Below, piece after piece: positions 52,343 through 62,021 of a DNA stretch of 64,000 bases (position 1 is its first letter; every line of letters begins with the position of its first letter). The translations under genes were made by a program, and so were the position numbers. Source of the stretch: Opitutales bacterium (lineage in GTDB: Bacteria; Verrucomicrobiota; Verrucomicrobiia; Opitutales; UBA2987); assembly GCA_021772515.1 (NCBI GenBank), contig JAJFLU010000039.1, positions 62,001-126,000 on the forward strand. The letters run 5' to 3'. The notes below the pieces were generated by a model. That model ran no database searches. It was not told where the DNA came from and was given only the letters and a program-made list of their open reading frames with translations.

Positions 52343-53674
52343 GTGAAGGATTCCCTGGCTATAAAACCCTTTACCCTGCCCGTATCGGGTGAGGTTCGTT
52401 TACCCGGCTCAAAGAGCATTACCAATCGGGCGCTTCTCCTTGCCGCTCTCAGTCCCGGGCCGGTTACTTTGCGAAATGCCCTTTTCAGCCGTGATACCCG
52501 GCTCATGGTAAATGCGCTTCGGGGGCTCGGATTTCAGGTGGTAACGAACGAGGAAAAGGGGCAAATAATTAGAATAGAGGGAAAAGGGGGACGTATACCG
52601 GTTGGAGAGGCTTCCCTTGACGTCGGCAATGCCGGTACGGCCGCCCGCTTCCTGACGGCTTTTCTCAGCCTCAAAAAAGGCGGAGTTTACCACCTCGACG
52701 GCGATCCTGCTATGCGTGAGAGGCCCATGGTAGGCCTCCTTGAGGCTTTAATAGACCAGGGGACGGAAGTTAATTTTTCCGGTCAGCAATGGTATTTTCC
52801 CTTTTCTCTGTCCACAAAAGGCTTGCCGGGTGGCGATATTGAGGTGGATGCCGCCGCCAGCAGCCAGATTTTGTCGGCTCTGCTCATGGTAGCGCCTTTT
52901 GCTCGAAAGGATACCGTTTTGCGCTTGAAGGGAACGACCGTTTCTCGACCGTTTGTGGAGATGACGGTTAACATGCTGCGTCAATTCGGGTATAAAATTT
53001 CCGCCGAAGCGGCCCATTTCGAAGTGGCGTCCCATCAGGTTCCGTCCGGTTCGATTGCGGATTACCTCATTGAGCCCGACGCTACGGCTGCGAGCTATTT
53101 TCTTGCCCTTCCCTTGGCTGTGGGGGGAAAAGTGGTGGTCAAAAATTTGGGAGGGAATGATTTTTTACAGGGCGACATCCGGTTTAAGGAGGTCATCAGC
53201 CAAACCGGACTATCCATCAAATCGGATGGCTGCGACCTCATCGCCAACTACAATTCGGGTAATAAGATCCGAGTGCGGGCGGATTTCAATGCCATATCGG
53301 ACACCTTTTTAACCCTTGCCGCCATTTCTCCCTTATTGGAAGGCGTGACTCGAATAACGGGAATTGGTCACACACGGCATCAGGAAACCGACCGCATTTC
53401 CGCCGTGGCCAAGGAGTTGAGAAAACTGGGCCAAGAGGTGGTGGAAGAAGAGGATGCCCTTGAGATTCATCCCAACCGGAGGGCGTTATTGGAAAAAGCT
53501 CGAGCAGGTGTCTGTATTGAAACCTACGACGACCACCGAATCGCCATGAGTTTCAGCATTCTAGGATGTGCCGATATATTGGAAAATGGAGAGTTTTGGC
53601 TCAAAATTGCGAATCCTTCTTGCGTGGAGAAGACTTTTCCGCATTTTTTCAGCATCCTTGAAGGAATCCGCTGA
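52343..53674 (+). CDS. aroA: 3-phosphoshikimate 1-carboxyvinyltransferase (EPSP synthase)
   Basis: 443 residues with a GTG start. Blocks: 'LPGSKSITNRALLLAALS', 'LDVGNAGTAARFLTAFLSL', 'GDPAMRERPMVGLLEAL', 'AASSQILSALLMVA', and 'ETYDDHRIAMSFSILGC' with the Asp-His-Arg. The enzyme makes EPSP from shikimate-3-phosphate and PEP. It is followed after 19 nt by cmk. A residue pattern close to the G-N-A-G-T and R-P-M motifs points to an ordinary EPSP synthase. Confidence 0.96.
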   Translation: MKDSLAIKPFTLPVSGEVRLPGSKSITNRALLLAALSPGPVTLRNALFSRDTRLMVNALRGLGFQVVTNEEKGQIIRIEGKGGRIPVGEASLDVGNAGTAARFLTAFLSLKKGGVYHLDGDPAMRERPMVGLLEALIDQGTEVNFSGQQWYFPFSLSTKGLPGGDIEVDAAASSQILSALLMVAPFARKDTVLRLKGTTVSRPFVEMTVNMLRQFGYKISAEAAHFEVASHQVPSGSIADYLIEPDATAASYFLALPLAVGGKVVVKNLGGNDFLQGDIRFKEVISQTGLSIKSDGCDLIANYNSGNKIRVRADFNAISDTFLTLAAISPLLEGVTRITGIGHTRHQETDRISAVAKELRKLGQEVVEEEDALEIHPNRRALLEKARAGVCIETYDDHRIAMSFSILGCADILENGEFWLKIANPSCVEKTFPHFFSILEGIR

Positions 53675-53693
53675 CTATTTTGCCTAATATAAT

Positions 53694-54353
53694 ATGAAAC
53701 CGAAAAAATTCGTTTTGATCGCTGTGGACGGCGGAGCGGCCTCGGGAAAATCGACAACCTCCCGCGCGGTGGCCGAGCGTTTTCATCTACTCCATGTCGA
53801 TACCGGAATTCATTATCGGGCGCTAACTCTGCTTTTTTTGAATTGGAGGAGGAAATACGTTGGAGAAAATCCAATTGCCGATTTTCTGGGTCAAATCAAA
53901 ATTGAGACCAGCCTCTCGGGGCAAAGCGCATTGGTGAAAATCAACGGCAGTGTGCCGGATGATGAAGATTTGCGAAGCCCGGAGGTCAATGCGATGGTTT
54001 CCCACCTGGCGGCCATGCCAAATTTGAGGGAATTGCTCAAAGGCTACCAACGGGGGTTAACGGAGTTTGCCCGCGAGAATGGTTTTGCCGGGCTCATCAT
54101 GGAGGGCCGCGATATCGGAACGGTAATTTTCCCCGATGCCGATTTTAAGTTTTTTCTGCAGGCAGATGAGAAAACGCGGGCCAAAAGAAGGGCCGACGAA
54201 GGGTTTCAGGATTCGATCGCAAAACGCGACAAAATAGACTCCAACCGAAAAACCGCGCCATTGGCCTGCGCGGACGACGCCGAGAGAATCGACAACTCGA
54301 ACCTCACAGCCGATGAAGTGGTGGACAAGATATGCGCCATTATTGAAGGTTAG
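53694..54353 (+). CDS. cmk: Cytidylate kinase
   Basis: 219 residues: P-loop 'IAVDGGAASGKSTTSRA', 'LHVDTGIHYRALTLLFLNW', the CMP-site 'GLIMEGRDIGTVIFPDADFK', and the lid 'RAKRRADEGFQD'. It phosphorylates CMP and dCMP. The common bacterial order aroA-cmk is kept, with 19 nt between the genes. The 36-nt gap to thrH suggests one transcript. Confidence 0.95.
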   Translation: MKPKKFVLIAVDGGAASGKSTTSRAVAERFHLLHVDTGIHYRALTLLFLNWRRKYVGENPIADFLGQIKIETSLSGQSALVKINGSVPDDEDLRSPEVNAMVSHLAAMPNLRELLKGYQRGLTEFARENGFAGLIMEGRDIGTVIFPDADFKFFLQADEKTRAKRRADEGFQDSIAKRDKIDSNRKTAPLACADDAERIDNSNLTADEVVDKICAIIEG

Positions 54354-54389
54354 GCTCCGCTGGAAATCGTCAATAAACGCCACTCTCCG

Positions 54390-54992
54390 ATGCAAATAGT
54401 ATGTCTTGATCTGGAGGGAGTTTTATTGCCGGAAATCTGGATTGCCGTCGCTCTGAAAACTGGATTGAAGGAACTTGAGCGCACCACTCGCGATGAGCCG
54501 GACTATGATAAACTCATGCGATATCGGCTCGACATCCTCGACCGCGAAGGCATCGGAATCGGGGAAATCCGCGAGGTCATTGGCACCCTCGACCCCCTTC
54601 CCGGCGCGGTCGAATTCACGGAATGGCTCAAGTCCCGCGCGCCGTTGGTTATTTTGTCGGATACCTTTTCGCAGTTTGCCGAGCCCCTCATGGCGAAGCT
54701 GGGACACCCGACGCTTTTTTGCCACGAATTGGTATTGGGAGGTAACGGACACATAAGCGGATACGCATTGAGACTCGAAGATCAAAAGAAAAAAGCTATC
54801 AAAGCTTTCCGGGAACTGAATTTTGGCACGATCGCAGCAGGGGATTCCTATAACGACCTAAGCATGTTGCAGGAAGCCGATCACGGAATCCTCTTTCGTC
54901 CCCCCGAAAAAATGAAAACCGAATACCCCAATTTTCCAGTAACCGAAGACCACGAGGATCTCCGGAAACAAATCGAAAAACGGCTTCAGTAA
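54390..54992 (+). CDS. thrH: Phosphoserine phosphatase/homoserine phosphotransferase ThrH
   Basis: 200 residues, HAD fold. 'QIVCLDLEGVLLPEIWIAVA' is motif I with Asp, 'APLVILSDTFSQFAEPLMAKL' motif II, and 'GTIAAGDSYNDLSMLQEADH' motif IV. This set, especially 'DLEGVLLPEIW', is the ThrH group, which replaces SerB in serine synthesis and can move phosphate to homoserine. It follows cmk on the same strand. Confidence 0.93.
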   Translation: MQIVCLDLEGVLLPEIWIAVALKTGLKELERTTRDEPDYDKLMRYRLDILDREGIGIGEIREVIGTLDPLPGAVEFTEWLKSRAPLVILSDTFSQFAEPLMAKLGHPTLFCHELVLGGNGHISGYALRLEDQKKKAIKAFRELNFGTIAAGDSYNDLSMLQEADHGILFRPPEKMKTEYPNFPVTEDHEDLRKQIEKRLQ

Positions 54993-55047
54993 AATATTTA
55001 GAATATTGGCCTAGGTATATTAGTTAGGCCTAACAAGGAAAATTACG

Positions 55048-56102
55048 ATGTACAAATCACTACAAGCTGGCAGGGCAATAGCAGCGGTTGTGGTGGTTCT
55101 TTTTCATATTGGTGGTACCATAGCATCTGAGAAATATTTTGGTATTTCAATGTTTTCTATTCCATTTTCATTTGGCAATGCTGGCGTCGAGTTTTTCTTC
55201 GTACTTAGTGGTTTCATTATTTTTACAGCACATCGTAAGGATCTTTTTAAGGCGCACAAGTTTTTCGACTATTTAAGGAAGCGAATTATTCGCATTTACC
55301 CGACCTATTGGATTGTTTTTTTAACGACCTTTTTATTGGCGATTGCATCCCCGGGTTTGCGTAACGCGGTTCCGCATGATTTATTTATCATCGCCAAGTC
55401 ACTGCTTCTTATTCCACAGGATCCAGCCGTGATAGGTGGTACCGGTGCGCCTGTGATAATTGTCGCGTGGACGCTTCAATATGAGATATGTTTTTACCTT
55501 TTTTTCGCATTAATGATATTAAGTCGGTGGGTATCTATGATCGCCGGTATCTCGTTATTACTTATCTATTTGGCATCCTTTCAGGGGTTTATGAATTTTT
55601 TTCCGTATTCATTTTAACTCAAAATTATATTCTGCTATTTATAATGGGAATGCTTATCTCTGTGGCGCATAAATCTAACAAGATAAAAATTGATCGACCT
55701 CTCTTCTATTTTGTTGCCGGATCGATTTGTTTTTTACTGATTGCGGGCGATGTAGTTTTACAGCTCAACCTTTTGATAGAATGTAGAACCGTTTTATATG
55801 GGCTCGCAAGTAGCATGATAATTTTTGGTCTTGTCAAAGCGGAAGATAACGGTCGAATTATCGGTAATCAAAAATGGGTGCAGCAATTGGGCAATTCCTC
55901 TTACGTGCTCTACTTGATTCATTTTCCGTTAATTAGTATTTTGTGTAAGCTATCTTTATATGTTCGACTCGATTATTTAGGCTTAGTGGGAGCAATGATT
56001 TCTTACATCGTTATTTTTGTTTCATGTCTAATTAGCGCAGTGGTTTTTAATATATGGATAGAAAAACCAGTAATCTCGTATCTTCGTAAATATAGAATTT
56101 AA
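55048..56102 (+). pseudogene. Acyltransferase family 3 gene, frameshifted
   Basis: Two overlapping frames make one protein. The first part (55048 on) has 'YKSLQAGRAIAAVVVVLFH' and 'FFFVLSGFIIF', then 'RIIRIYPTYWIVF', all typical of family 3 membrane O-acyltransferases (as in OatA, exopolysaccharide acetylases). Frame 1 stops at 55617, while the frame entering at 55488 continues 'NYILLFIMGMLISVAHKSN' to 56102. One extra T in the T7 run 55596-55602 would restore 351 residues, the normal family length. Either a real mutation, a phase-variable tract or an assembly error. It is AT-rich compared with its neighbours. Role: acetylating a surface glycan. Confidence 0.75.
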
Positions 56103-56249
56103 CTATCCCGAAGAGTTAGTTAATAGGCTTGGCGCAAATCCTGGGAACTTGAAGATCCCATAGGGTATATTCTGAGGGATGTTTCGATCGAGGGCTTCTT
56201 CGGGATCAAATTCGTTATTGCGATTATGAACGCTTGTAATTTATATTCC

Positions 56250-56277
56250 TTGACGGATTTGTTACCTTGAATAAAAT
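56250..56277 (+). promoter_or_regulatory. Promoter-like site of the AbrB-type gene
   Basis: TTGACG (56250-56255), 16-nt spacer, TAAAAT (56272-56277), then 6 nt to the ATG at 56284. The message would be leaderless. No Shine-Dalgarno is visible. Confidence 0.55.
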
Positions 56278-56283
56278 TAATCC

Positions 56284-56547
56284 ATGATTACGAATATAAC
56301 AGGGAAAAATCAGCTCACGGTGCCTGCTAAAATTGCGGCGCTGGCAGGAATTAAACCGGGAGCACGCCTCGATTGGCGGCATACAAAAAGGAAACACATT
56401 CTGGAAGTGCGTATTTTGCCCGATAGAGCAACGCAGGCGACTGAGCTAATGGGAATCGGGATTAAATACAAAAATAGTGATACCGATACAGTGGCCAACT
56501 TGATTTGTGATAGGGGAAAAGATGAATCCGAGCAGAAAGGCGGGTAA
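56284..56547 (+). CDS. AbrB/SpoVT-type antitoxin-like transcription factor
   Basis: 87 residues. 'TNITGKNQLTVPAKIAALAGIKPGARLDW' is the swapped-hairpin AbrB DNA-binding domain of VapB-type antitoxins. The C-terminal half, where the toxin contact lies, is acidic ('DSEQKG' like ends: NSDTDTVANLICDRGKDE). The downstream toxin seems to be lost (see the relic at 56548). Orphan antitoxins of this sort can remain as regulators. The stop TAA is directly followed by the ATG of the relic. Confidence 0.75.
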   Translation: MITNITGKNQLTVPAKIAALAGIKPGARLDWRHTKRKHILEVRILPDRATQATELMGIGIKYKNSDTDTVANLICDRGKDESEQKGG

Positions 56548-56589
56548 ATGATCACTCATCTGTTGGATCGACGTGGCAAAGGAAGTTGA
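56548..56589 (+). pseudogene. Relic of a VapC-type PIN toxin
   Basis: Directly after the antitoxin stop (TAAATG) a frame begins MITHLLD, the usual opening of a PIN toxin, and then breaks with 'RRGKGS' and a stop at 56589. In another frame the next bases give 'VAKEVDVTFAEFLR' before a stop. No intact toxin follows, so this looks like a deleted partner. The match is short, hence the low confidence. Confidence 0.4.
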
Positions 56590-56785
56590 TGTAACCTTTG
56601 CGGAGTTTTTGCGGTAGTGGTATAAAAGGGCAATGATTGGGAAAATTGATATTGGAAGGTGGATGCTGCATTCTGGTTACGGGTTTCGCGATAGTGTGAA
56701 GGCGAAAAATTTATGTTGTTTGTGGCGTTGGTTGTTCGTAGGGTGGTTGGCTCAAAACTGCTTTTAACAAACTTGGAGGGATGAT

Positions 56786-59446
56786 ATGATGAATAGAATT
56801 GGATGGTTATTGGTATTATTTTTCACTTTTGCGCATTACGATGCCTACCCTTGGGGTGAAAGCGTCGAAGATCCGATGCGGCTGGATAAAAATGTCGTTC
56901 CGGTTTCGCAGGCGGTTAATCTGACGCTCGATGCCGATGAGGATTCTTATTCGGGATCGGTGACAATCGAGCTGAAAGTGGTTGATGAGACCAATACGTT
57001 TCGGTTTCATGCCGAGGGTTTGGATATTGAAAAAGTCTTCCTGAGCGGTGAATCAGGATTGACCGAGAGTAGCCATAAAGTCGGGGAAAAGGGCACGGTT
57101 ACGGTGGAAACCCATACCACCCTGTCTCCCGGCGATTACACCCTGACGGTCCATTTTTCCAACGAATACAACCGGCAGGCGGTAAGCCTTTACAAAACGG
57201 AAAATGATGGGGCGGGTTATCTCTATACCCAATTCGAGTCGGAATATGCGCGCAAGGCGTTCCCTTGCTGGGATGAGCCGGGTTTCAAGATTCCCTGGCA
57301 GTTGACGCTGACGGTTCCCGAGGGGCATGAGGCGATTTCCAATACTCCGGTCGCGAAGGAAGAGGTGAAAGATGGGCAAAAGACCATAATTTTCAAAAAA
57401 ACTCCGCCCATGCCCGTCTATTTGGTGGCGTTATCCACGGGGAGGCTGGATTCGTTGCCGGTTTCGGGGATGAGTGTTCCGGGGAAAATTTATACCGTCA
57501 AAGGGCGAGCGCAAATGGCGAGAGAGATGGGCAAAATGTCTGGGCCGGTTCTGAAGGCGCTGGAGGATTATTTCGACATTCCCTACCCCTACAAAAAACT
57601 CGATCAGGTGGCCGTGCCGGAATTCCTCTGGGGGGCGATGGAAAATGTCGGCGCAATCACCTATCGTGACAGCATAGTTCTACTGGAAAATGATGCGGTG
57701 ACTTTTAATCAGCGAAAACGGCTTGCCGGCATAATCGCCCACGAGATGGCCCACATGTGGTTCGGTAATCTGGTGACCACAAAGTGGTGGAACGATATCT
57801 GGCTGAACGAATCGTTCGCCTCCTGGATGGGTCAAAAGATAACCGATACCGTTTATCCGGATTTCCAGCTATCGATCGCCAATGTGGCTTACGCCCAAAC
57901 CGCCATGAAACTGGATGCCCTTTCCTCGACACCACCCATCCGCCGCCAACATCTGGCCTCCGATGATCCCAATAAGATGTTCGACAGCCTTTCCTATAAT
58001 AAGGGGATGGCCGTCCTGGGAATGGTCGAGCAATGGATGGGGGCGGAAAATTTCCGCGACGGGATGCGTGAATACATGAAGACCTATGCGTGGGGTAATG
58101 CCAGCGCGGATGACCTTTGGGCCATTTTGGCACGCTATGCAGAGGGCGACCTGACGACTGTAATGGGTAGTTTTATCGACCAGCCGGGGGTGCCGCTGTT
58201 GAGCGCTGAGTTGCTCTCTGACAACCGGCTGCGTCTGTCGCAGAAGCGTATCATCAACTACGGTTTGGAAATGCCGGGCGCCAATCTCTGGCAGATACCG
58301 GTCTTTCTGCGTTATTGGGATGGACACGAAATCAATACGAAAAAATTGTTGCTGACCGAAGCGGTGCAGACATTCGATCTCGCCTCGGAGGGCAAGATTT
58401 TATGGCTGCACCCCAACGCTGGAGAAAAAGGTTACTACCGCTGGCAGGTGCAGCCTTCTGTCCTGAAGGCATTGGCCTCGAATTCCACCGAAATCCTCGG
58501 GCTGCGGGAGCGGGTCGGGTTTATCGACAATCTCTCGGCGCTTTTAAAGGCGGGAAATCTTCACGGGTCCGCCTATTTGCGGAATCTCGGATCTTTGGCC
58601 AACGATCCCTCACCGGAGGTTCTCAAAGCGCTGGCCCGAGCTGTCGGCGACCTGGAATTATCCTTTGTAACGGCGGAAATGGTGGACGGCTACCGCGCCT
58701 ATGTGCGGACGACCTTGAGGCCCGCTCTGGACAGGATCGGTTTGGAGAAAAAAGAGGGCGAAGACGAGGTGATTTCCTCTTTGCGGGCCAACTTGTTGTT
58801 CACGCTGGGGGGAGTCGGGAACGACCCCGAAGTTTTGGCCTACGTCCGCTCCCTGAGCCAGAAATATATGGAGGATACGGACAGCATTGATTCCTCTCTG
58901 GCGGGTTCGGTGCTGGCTGCTTCGGCCATTCATGGAGATGCTGATTTGTTCGAGCAATTCAGGAAAAAATTTGAAACTGCGGAAACACCGGTAGAGCGTG
59001 CCCGCTACCTGAGCGCCCTGGGTAGTTTCCGAAACCCGGAAATGGTGAAAAAAGCCCTCCAATACACTCTAATGGCCGATCTCCGCCCACATGAGACCAT
59101 CGCCATTCCCACGACCCTGACCGCCGATCCTCAACTACAGCCAAGGATATTTGGCTGGATGATGGATAATTATGAAGCCATCGAAAAGAGAACTCCCCCC
59201 CGTTATCTTGGCTGGCTGCCCACTCTGGTCGATGGCCGGGATATGCAATTGCTGGAGGATGCCCGACAGTTCTTTTCGTCCCATGACCGAATGACCCCCC
59301 TGATTGAGAAAAAGCTGGTTGAAGTATCCGATCTGGTGCGCCACCGGGCCAGCTTGTTGAAAAAGGAAAGCGGTTCCATCCAGGAATTTTTGGTTCGGGC
59401 AAACGACGATGGCGAGTCGCATCCTCCCGCCGAACAGGGGGATTGA
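56786..59446 (+). CDS. Exported M1 family aminopeptidase
   Basis: 886 residues. The N-terminal 'NRIGWLLVLFFTFAHYDAYP' is a signal peptide. Motifs: 'LWGAMENVGAITYRD' (GAMEN-type), then the zinc site 'AHEMAHMWFGNLVTTKWW' (HExxH) with the third Glu 19 residues on in 'NDIWLNESFASW'. It removes N-terminal amino acids from peptides in the periplasm. A GGAGGG 6 nt before the first of two ATG codons supports the start. The C-terminal ERAP-like helical domain is present. Nearby genes do not suggest a special substrate. Confidence 0.93.
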   Translation: MMNRIGWLLVLFFTFAHYDAYPWGESVEDPMRLDKNVVPVSQAVNLTLDADEDSYSGSVTIELKVVDETNTFRFHAEGLDIEKVFLSGESGLTESSHKVGEKGTVTVETHTTLSPGDYTLTVHFSNEYNRQAVSLYKTENDGAGYLYTQFESEYARKAFPCWDEPGFKIPWQLTLTVPEGHEAISNTPVAKEEVKDGQKTIIFKKTPPMPVYLVALSTGRLDSLPVSGMSVPGKIYTVKGRAQMAREMGKMSGPVLKALEDYFDIPYPYKKLDQVAVPEFLWGAMENVGAITYRDSIVLLENDAVTFNQRKRLAGIIAHEMAHMWFGNLVTTKWWNDIWLNESFASWMGQKITDTVYPDFQLSIANVAYAQTAMKLDALSSTPPIRRQHLASDDPNKMFDSLSYNKGMAVLGMVEQWMGAENFRDGMREYMKTYAWGNASADDLWAILARYAEGDLTTVMGSFIDQPGVPLLSAELLSDNRLRLSQKRIINYGLEMPGANLWQIPVFLRYWDGHEINTKKLLLTEAVQTFDLASEGKILWLHPNAGEKGYYRWQVQPSVLKALASNSTEILGLRERVGFIDNLSALLKAGNLHGSAYLRNLGSLANDPSPEVLKALARAVGDLELSFVTAEMVDGYRAYVRTTLRPALDRIGLEKKEGEDEVISSLRANLLFTLGGVGNDPEVLAYVRSLSQKYMEDTDSIDSSLAGSVLAASAIHGDADLFEQFRKKFETAETPVERARYLSALGSFRNPEMVKKALQYTLMADLRPHETIAIPTTLTADPQLQPRIFGWMMDNYEAIEKRTPPRYLGWLPTLVDGRDMQLLEDARQFFSSHDRMTPLIEKKLVEVSDLVRHRASLLKKESGSIQEFLVRANDDGESHPPAEQGD

Positions 59447-59541
59447 GCCCCGTTGGTTAAAGGTTGCTCTTTTCGACGGAGGCCATTTTATAGTTGGTTG
59501 CCTCAATACTTGTACTGGCCCCGGATTTACCCCATTTTTTA

Positions 59542-61917
59542 GTGTCTGATAGCACTCATCAAAGGCGCATTGCAGTCGTTATGTTCACGGATATCGTGGG
59601 CTATAGCGCGCTGGCGGAAAAAAACGAGGAGCTCAGCCTGGAGCTGCTGGAGGAGCATCGAGGAATCCTGCGGCCCATTTTTGCACGGTTCGGGGGCAAT
59701 GAAATCGAGACAATCGGCGACGCTTTTTTTCTGGAATTCACGAGCGCCCTGGAGGCGGTCCGGTGTGCGTTTGAAATGCAGTCGGGCCTCTTTACCCGTA
59801 ATACCCTGGAGCCCGCCGAGCGCAAAATCCTTCTTCGCATCGGGGTTCATTTGGGGGATGTCGTGCATGTTGGGGAGAAAGTGCATGGCGAAGGCGTCAA
59901 CATCGCGGCGCGAATTCAGACCCTGGCCAAACCCGGTGGCATTTGCATCTCGGACCAGCTTTACTACCAGATTCGCACCAAACTGGATTTGCAGTGGGTA
60001 TCGCGTGGTGAGCAGCATTTAAAAAACATTGAGACCCCGGTTGAGGTGTTCGATGTGGTCCTGCCGTGGGAAAAAGAAGCACCCGCTGCTACCCCTGCCG
60101 AAAATGTGAAAAACCTCAACTCCGGGGCGGGCAAATACCTTTGGCCTGCGGTTGCATTGGCTGCGGTGATTCTCGTGGCCGGTTATTTTTGGCGGTTTCC
60201 GGTTGGGGAGGAAGCTCCTGCCCCTGCGCCGACTCCGCCTTCAGTTGCAGTTGCGGCGATTCCGGAATTGGCGGCCTACGACTCGATTGCGGTGCTGCCC
60301 TTCGAGAACATGAGCGATGAAAAGGGCAACGAATATTTCACGCGGGGCATCCATGAAGATATTTTGACCAACCTCTCGAAGGTGAAAGCCCTCAAGGTGA
60401 TCTCTCGCACCTCGGTCATGGAGTATGAGAACAAGACCCGGAATTTGAAGAAAATCGCCGAGGATCTGGGCGTGGGAACGATTCTGGAGGGCAGCGTGCG
60501 GAAATCGGGCCTGCGGGTGCGGGTGACGGCTCAGTTGATCGACGCCAAGACCGATGAGCATCTCTGGGCGGAAAATTACGACCGCGATTTAACCGATATT
60601 TTTGCCCTGCAATCGACCATTGCCGAGGAGATTGTAGAGGCCCTTAAAACAACCCTCACCCCGGAGGAAAAGAAGAGCATCGAGAGCGTCCCGACACAGA
60701 ACTCACAGGCCTACGATATTTACCTGAAGGCCCGCGATTACTATTCCTTGAGTTTCGAAAACAGAGATTCTGCCGCCACCGCCGAGAGGCTCTACAATCG
60801 CGCAATCAAACTGGATCCCTCTTTCGCCCTGGCCTATGCTGCGCTTTCGCAACTGCATGGCGATCTTTACTGGTTTATTTTGGACCATACCGAAGAGCGG
60901 CTGGAAAAGGCAAAAACGGCGGTGGACCATGCACTGCGGCTGCAACCCGAATTGATAGAAGCTCAGATCGCCCTGGCCAATTATTACTATCAGGGCTTTC
61001 GCGACTATGCCCGCACCCAGGAAATTCTGGAAAAGGTAAGCCAATCCGCACCCAACAATGCCGATATCTACGGTCTCCTGGCCTATACCCAACGCCGCCA
61101 GGGACTTTGGGATAAAAGCCTGAAGAACCTGAAAAGGGCCGTCAAGCTGGACCCGCGAAACCCTGACTATTGGAGATCTCTGGCCCAAACCTACGAGGCC
61201 TTGGGTGAATATTCACTCGCCATTGAAAACTTTGATAAAACCATCGATTTAACACCGGAATCTTTAATGGTGCCTATCTTCAAAGGGTATCTTCACATGA
61301 ATTGGAAAGGGGATACCTCCGTTATGAAGGGAGCTTTGGAGGAAATACCGGCCAGTCAGGACCCAGGTGGAAACGTCAGCAGTGCCCGATTGTGGGTTCA
61401 TTTGTGGGAACGGGATTACCCGTGGGCTTTGGCAGCATTGGAGGCCTATTCCGAGGACTTTTATGATTTTCAGTTCGCGATATTTCACAAGGAATACCTC
61501 AAAGGAGAGCTTTATCAACTCATGGGGGAGGAAGAAAAAGCCCGCACGGTGCTGGAGGCGTCTCTGGAATTTCTGGAACCTGCGACCGCCGAGCATCGGG
61601 ATGACCCCCGCTACCATTCCGCCTTGGGGCTTGCCTATGCGCGGCTCAGTCGAAAAGAGGCCGCCATCCGCGAGGGCTTCGAGGCGGTCAAGTTGCTGCC
61701 CATCGCCAAAGACGCCCTCGATGGACCGGGATATGCCAGGGATCTGGCCTTAATTTACGCCTTGGTGGGCGAGCACGAAAATGCCATCGACGAACTGGAA
61801 AATCTATTATCTTTGCCCAACTCCATCCCGAAAGAGCGATTACGCAATTTGCCCTTTTGGGACTCCCTCCGCGACAACCCGCGATTCCAGGCTCTTTTGG
61901 AAAAAGACGAAGATTAG
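59542..61917 (+). CDS. Adenylate/guanylate cyclase with TolB-like and TPR domains
   Basis: 791 residues from a GTG at 59542 (TTG at 59494 is an alternative). Class III cyclase domain: 'AVVMFTDIVGYSALAEKNEE' with metal Asp, 'NEIETIGDAFFLEFTSALEA', 'HGEGVNIAARIQTLAKPGG' with the Asn and Arg. A membrane segment follows near residue 200 ('WPAVALAAVILVAGYFW'). Beyond are a TolB-like part ('DSIAVLPFENMSDEKGNEYF', 'VISRTSVMEYE') and many TPR units to the end. Makes a cyclic nucleotide in the cytosol and senses something in the periplasm. Followed by a paralogue. Confidence 0.87.
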   Translation: MSDSTHQRRIAVVMFTDIVGYSALAEKNEELSLELLEEHRGILRPIFARFGGNEIETIGDAFFLEFTSALEAVRCAFEMQSGLFTRNTLEPAERKILLRIGVHLGDVVHVGEKVHGEGVNIAARIQTLAKPGGICISDQLYYQIRTKLDLQWVSRGEQHLKNIETPVEVFDVVLPWEKEAPAATPAENVKNLNSGAGKYLWPAVALAAVILVAGYFWRFPVGEEAPAPAPTPPSVAVAAIPELAAYDSIAVLPFENMSDEKGNEYFTRGIHEDILTNLSKVKALKVISRTSVMEYENKTRNLKKIAEDLGVGTILEGSVRKSGLRVRVTAQLIDAKTDEHLWAENYDRDLTDIFALQSTIAEEIVEALKTTLTPEEKKSIESVPTQNSQAYDIYLKARDYYSLSFENRDSAATAERLYNRAIKLDPSFALAYAALSQLHGDLYWFILDHTEERLEKAKTAVDHALRLQPELIEAQIALANYYYQGFRDYARTQEILEKVSQSAPNNADIYGLLAYTQRRQGLWDKSLKNLKRAVKLDPRNPDYWRSLAQTYEALGEYSLAIENFDKTIDLTPESLMVPIFKGYLHMNWKGDTSVMKGALEEIPASQDPGGNVSSARLWVHLWERDYPWALAALEAYSEDFYDFQFAIFHKEYLKGELYQLMGEEEKARTVLEASLEFLEPATAEHRDDPRYHSALGLAYARLSRKEAAIREGFEAVKLLPIAKDALDGPGYARDLALIYALVGEHENAIDELENLLSLPNSIPKERLRNLPFWDSLRDNPRFQALLEKDED

Positions 61918-62021
61918 GTTAAGCCCAGAAAATTTTTTAGAATCCTTTTCCCTTTCAAATGTGTCTAATTGGGGTAGTATAGAGTAGATACAGATTACTG
62001 TTTTCAAAATTTGACTTGATA

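Noticed and set aside
55048-56102. Two separate overlapping acyltransferase genes
   Set aside because: Neither part is complete and the overlap region encodes the same conserved stretch in two frames. One base in a T run restores a normal 351-residue protein.
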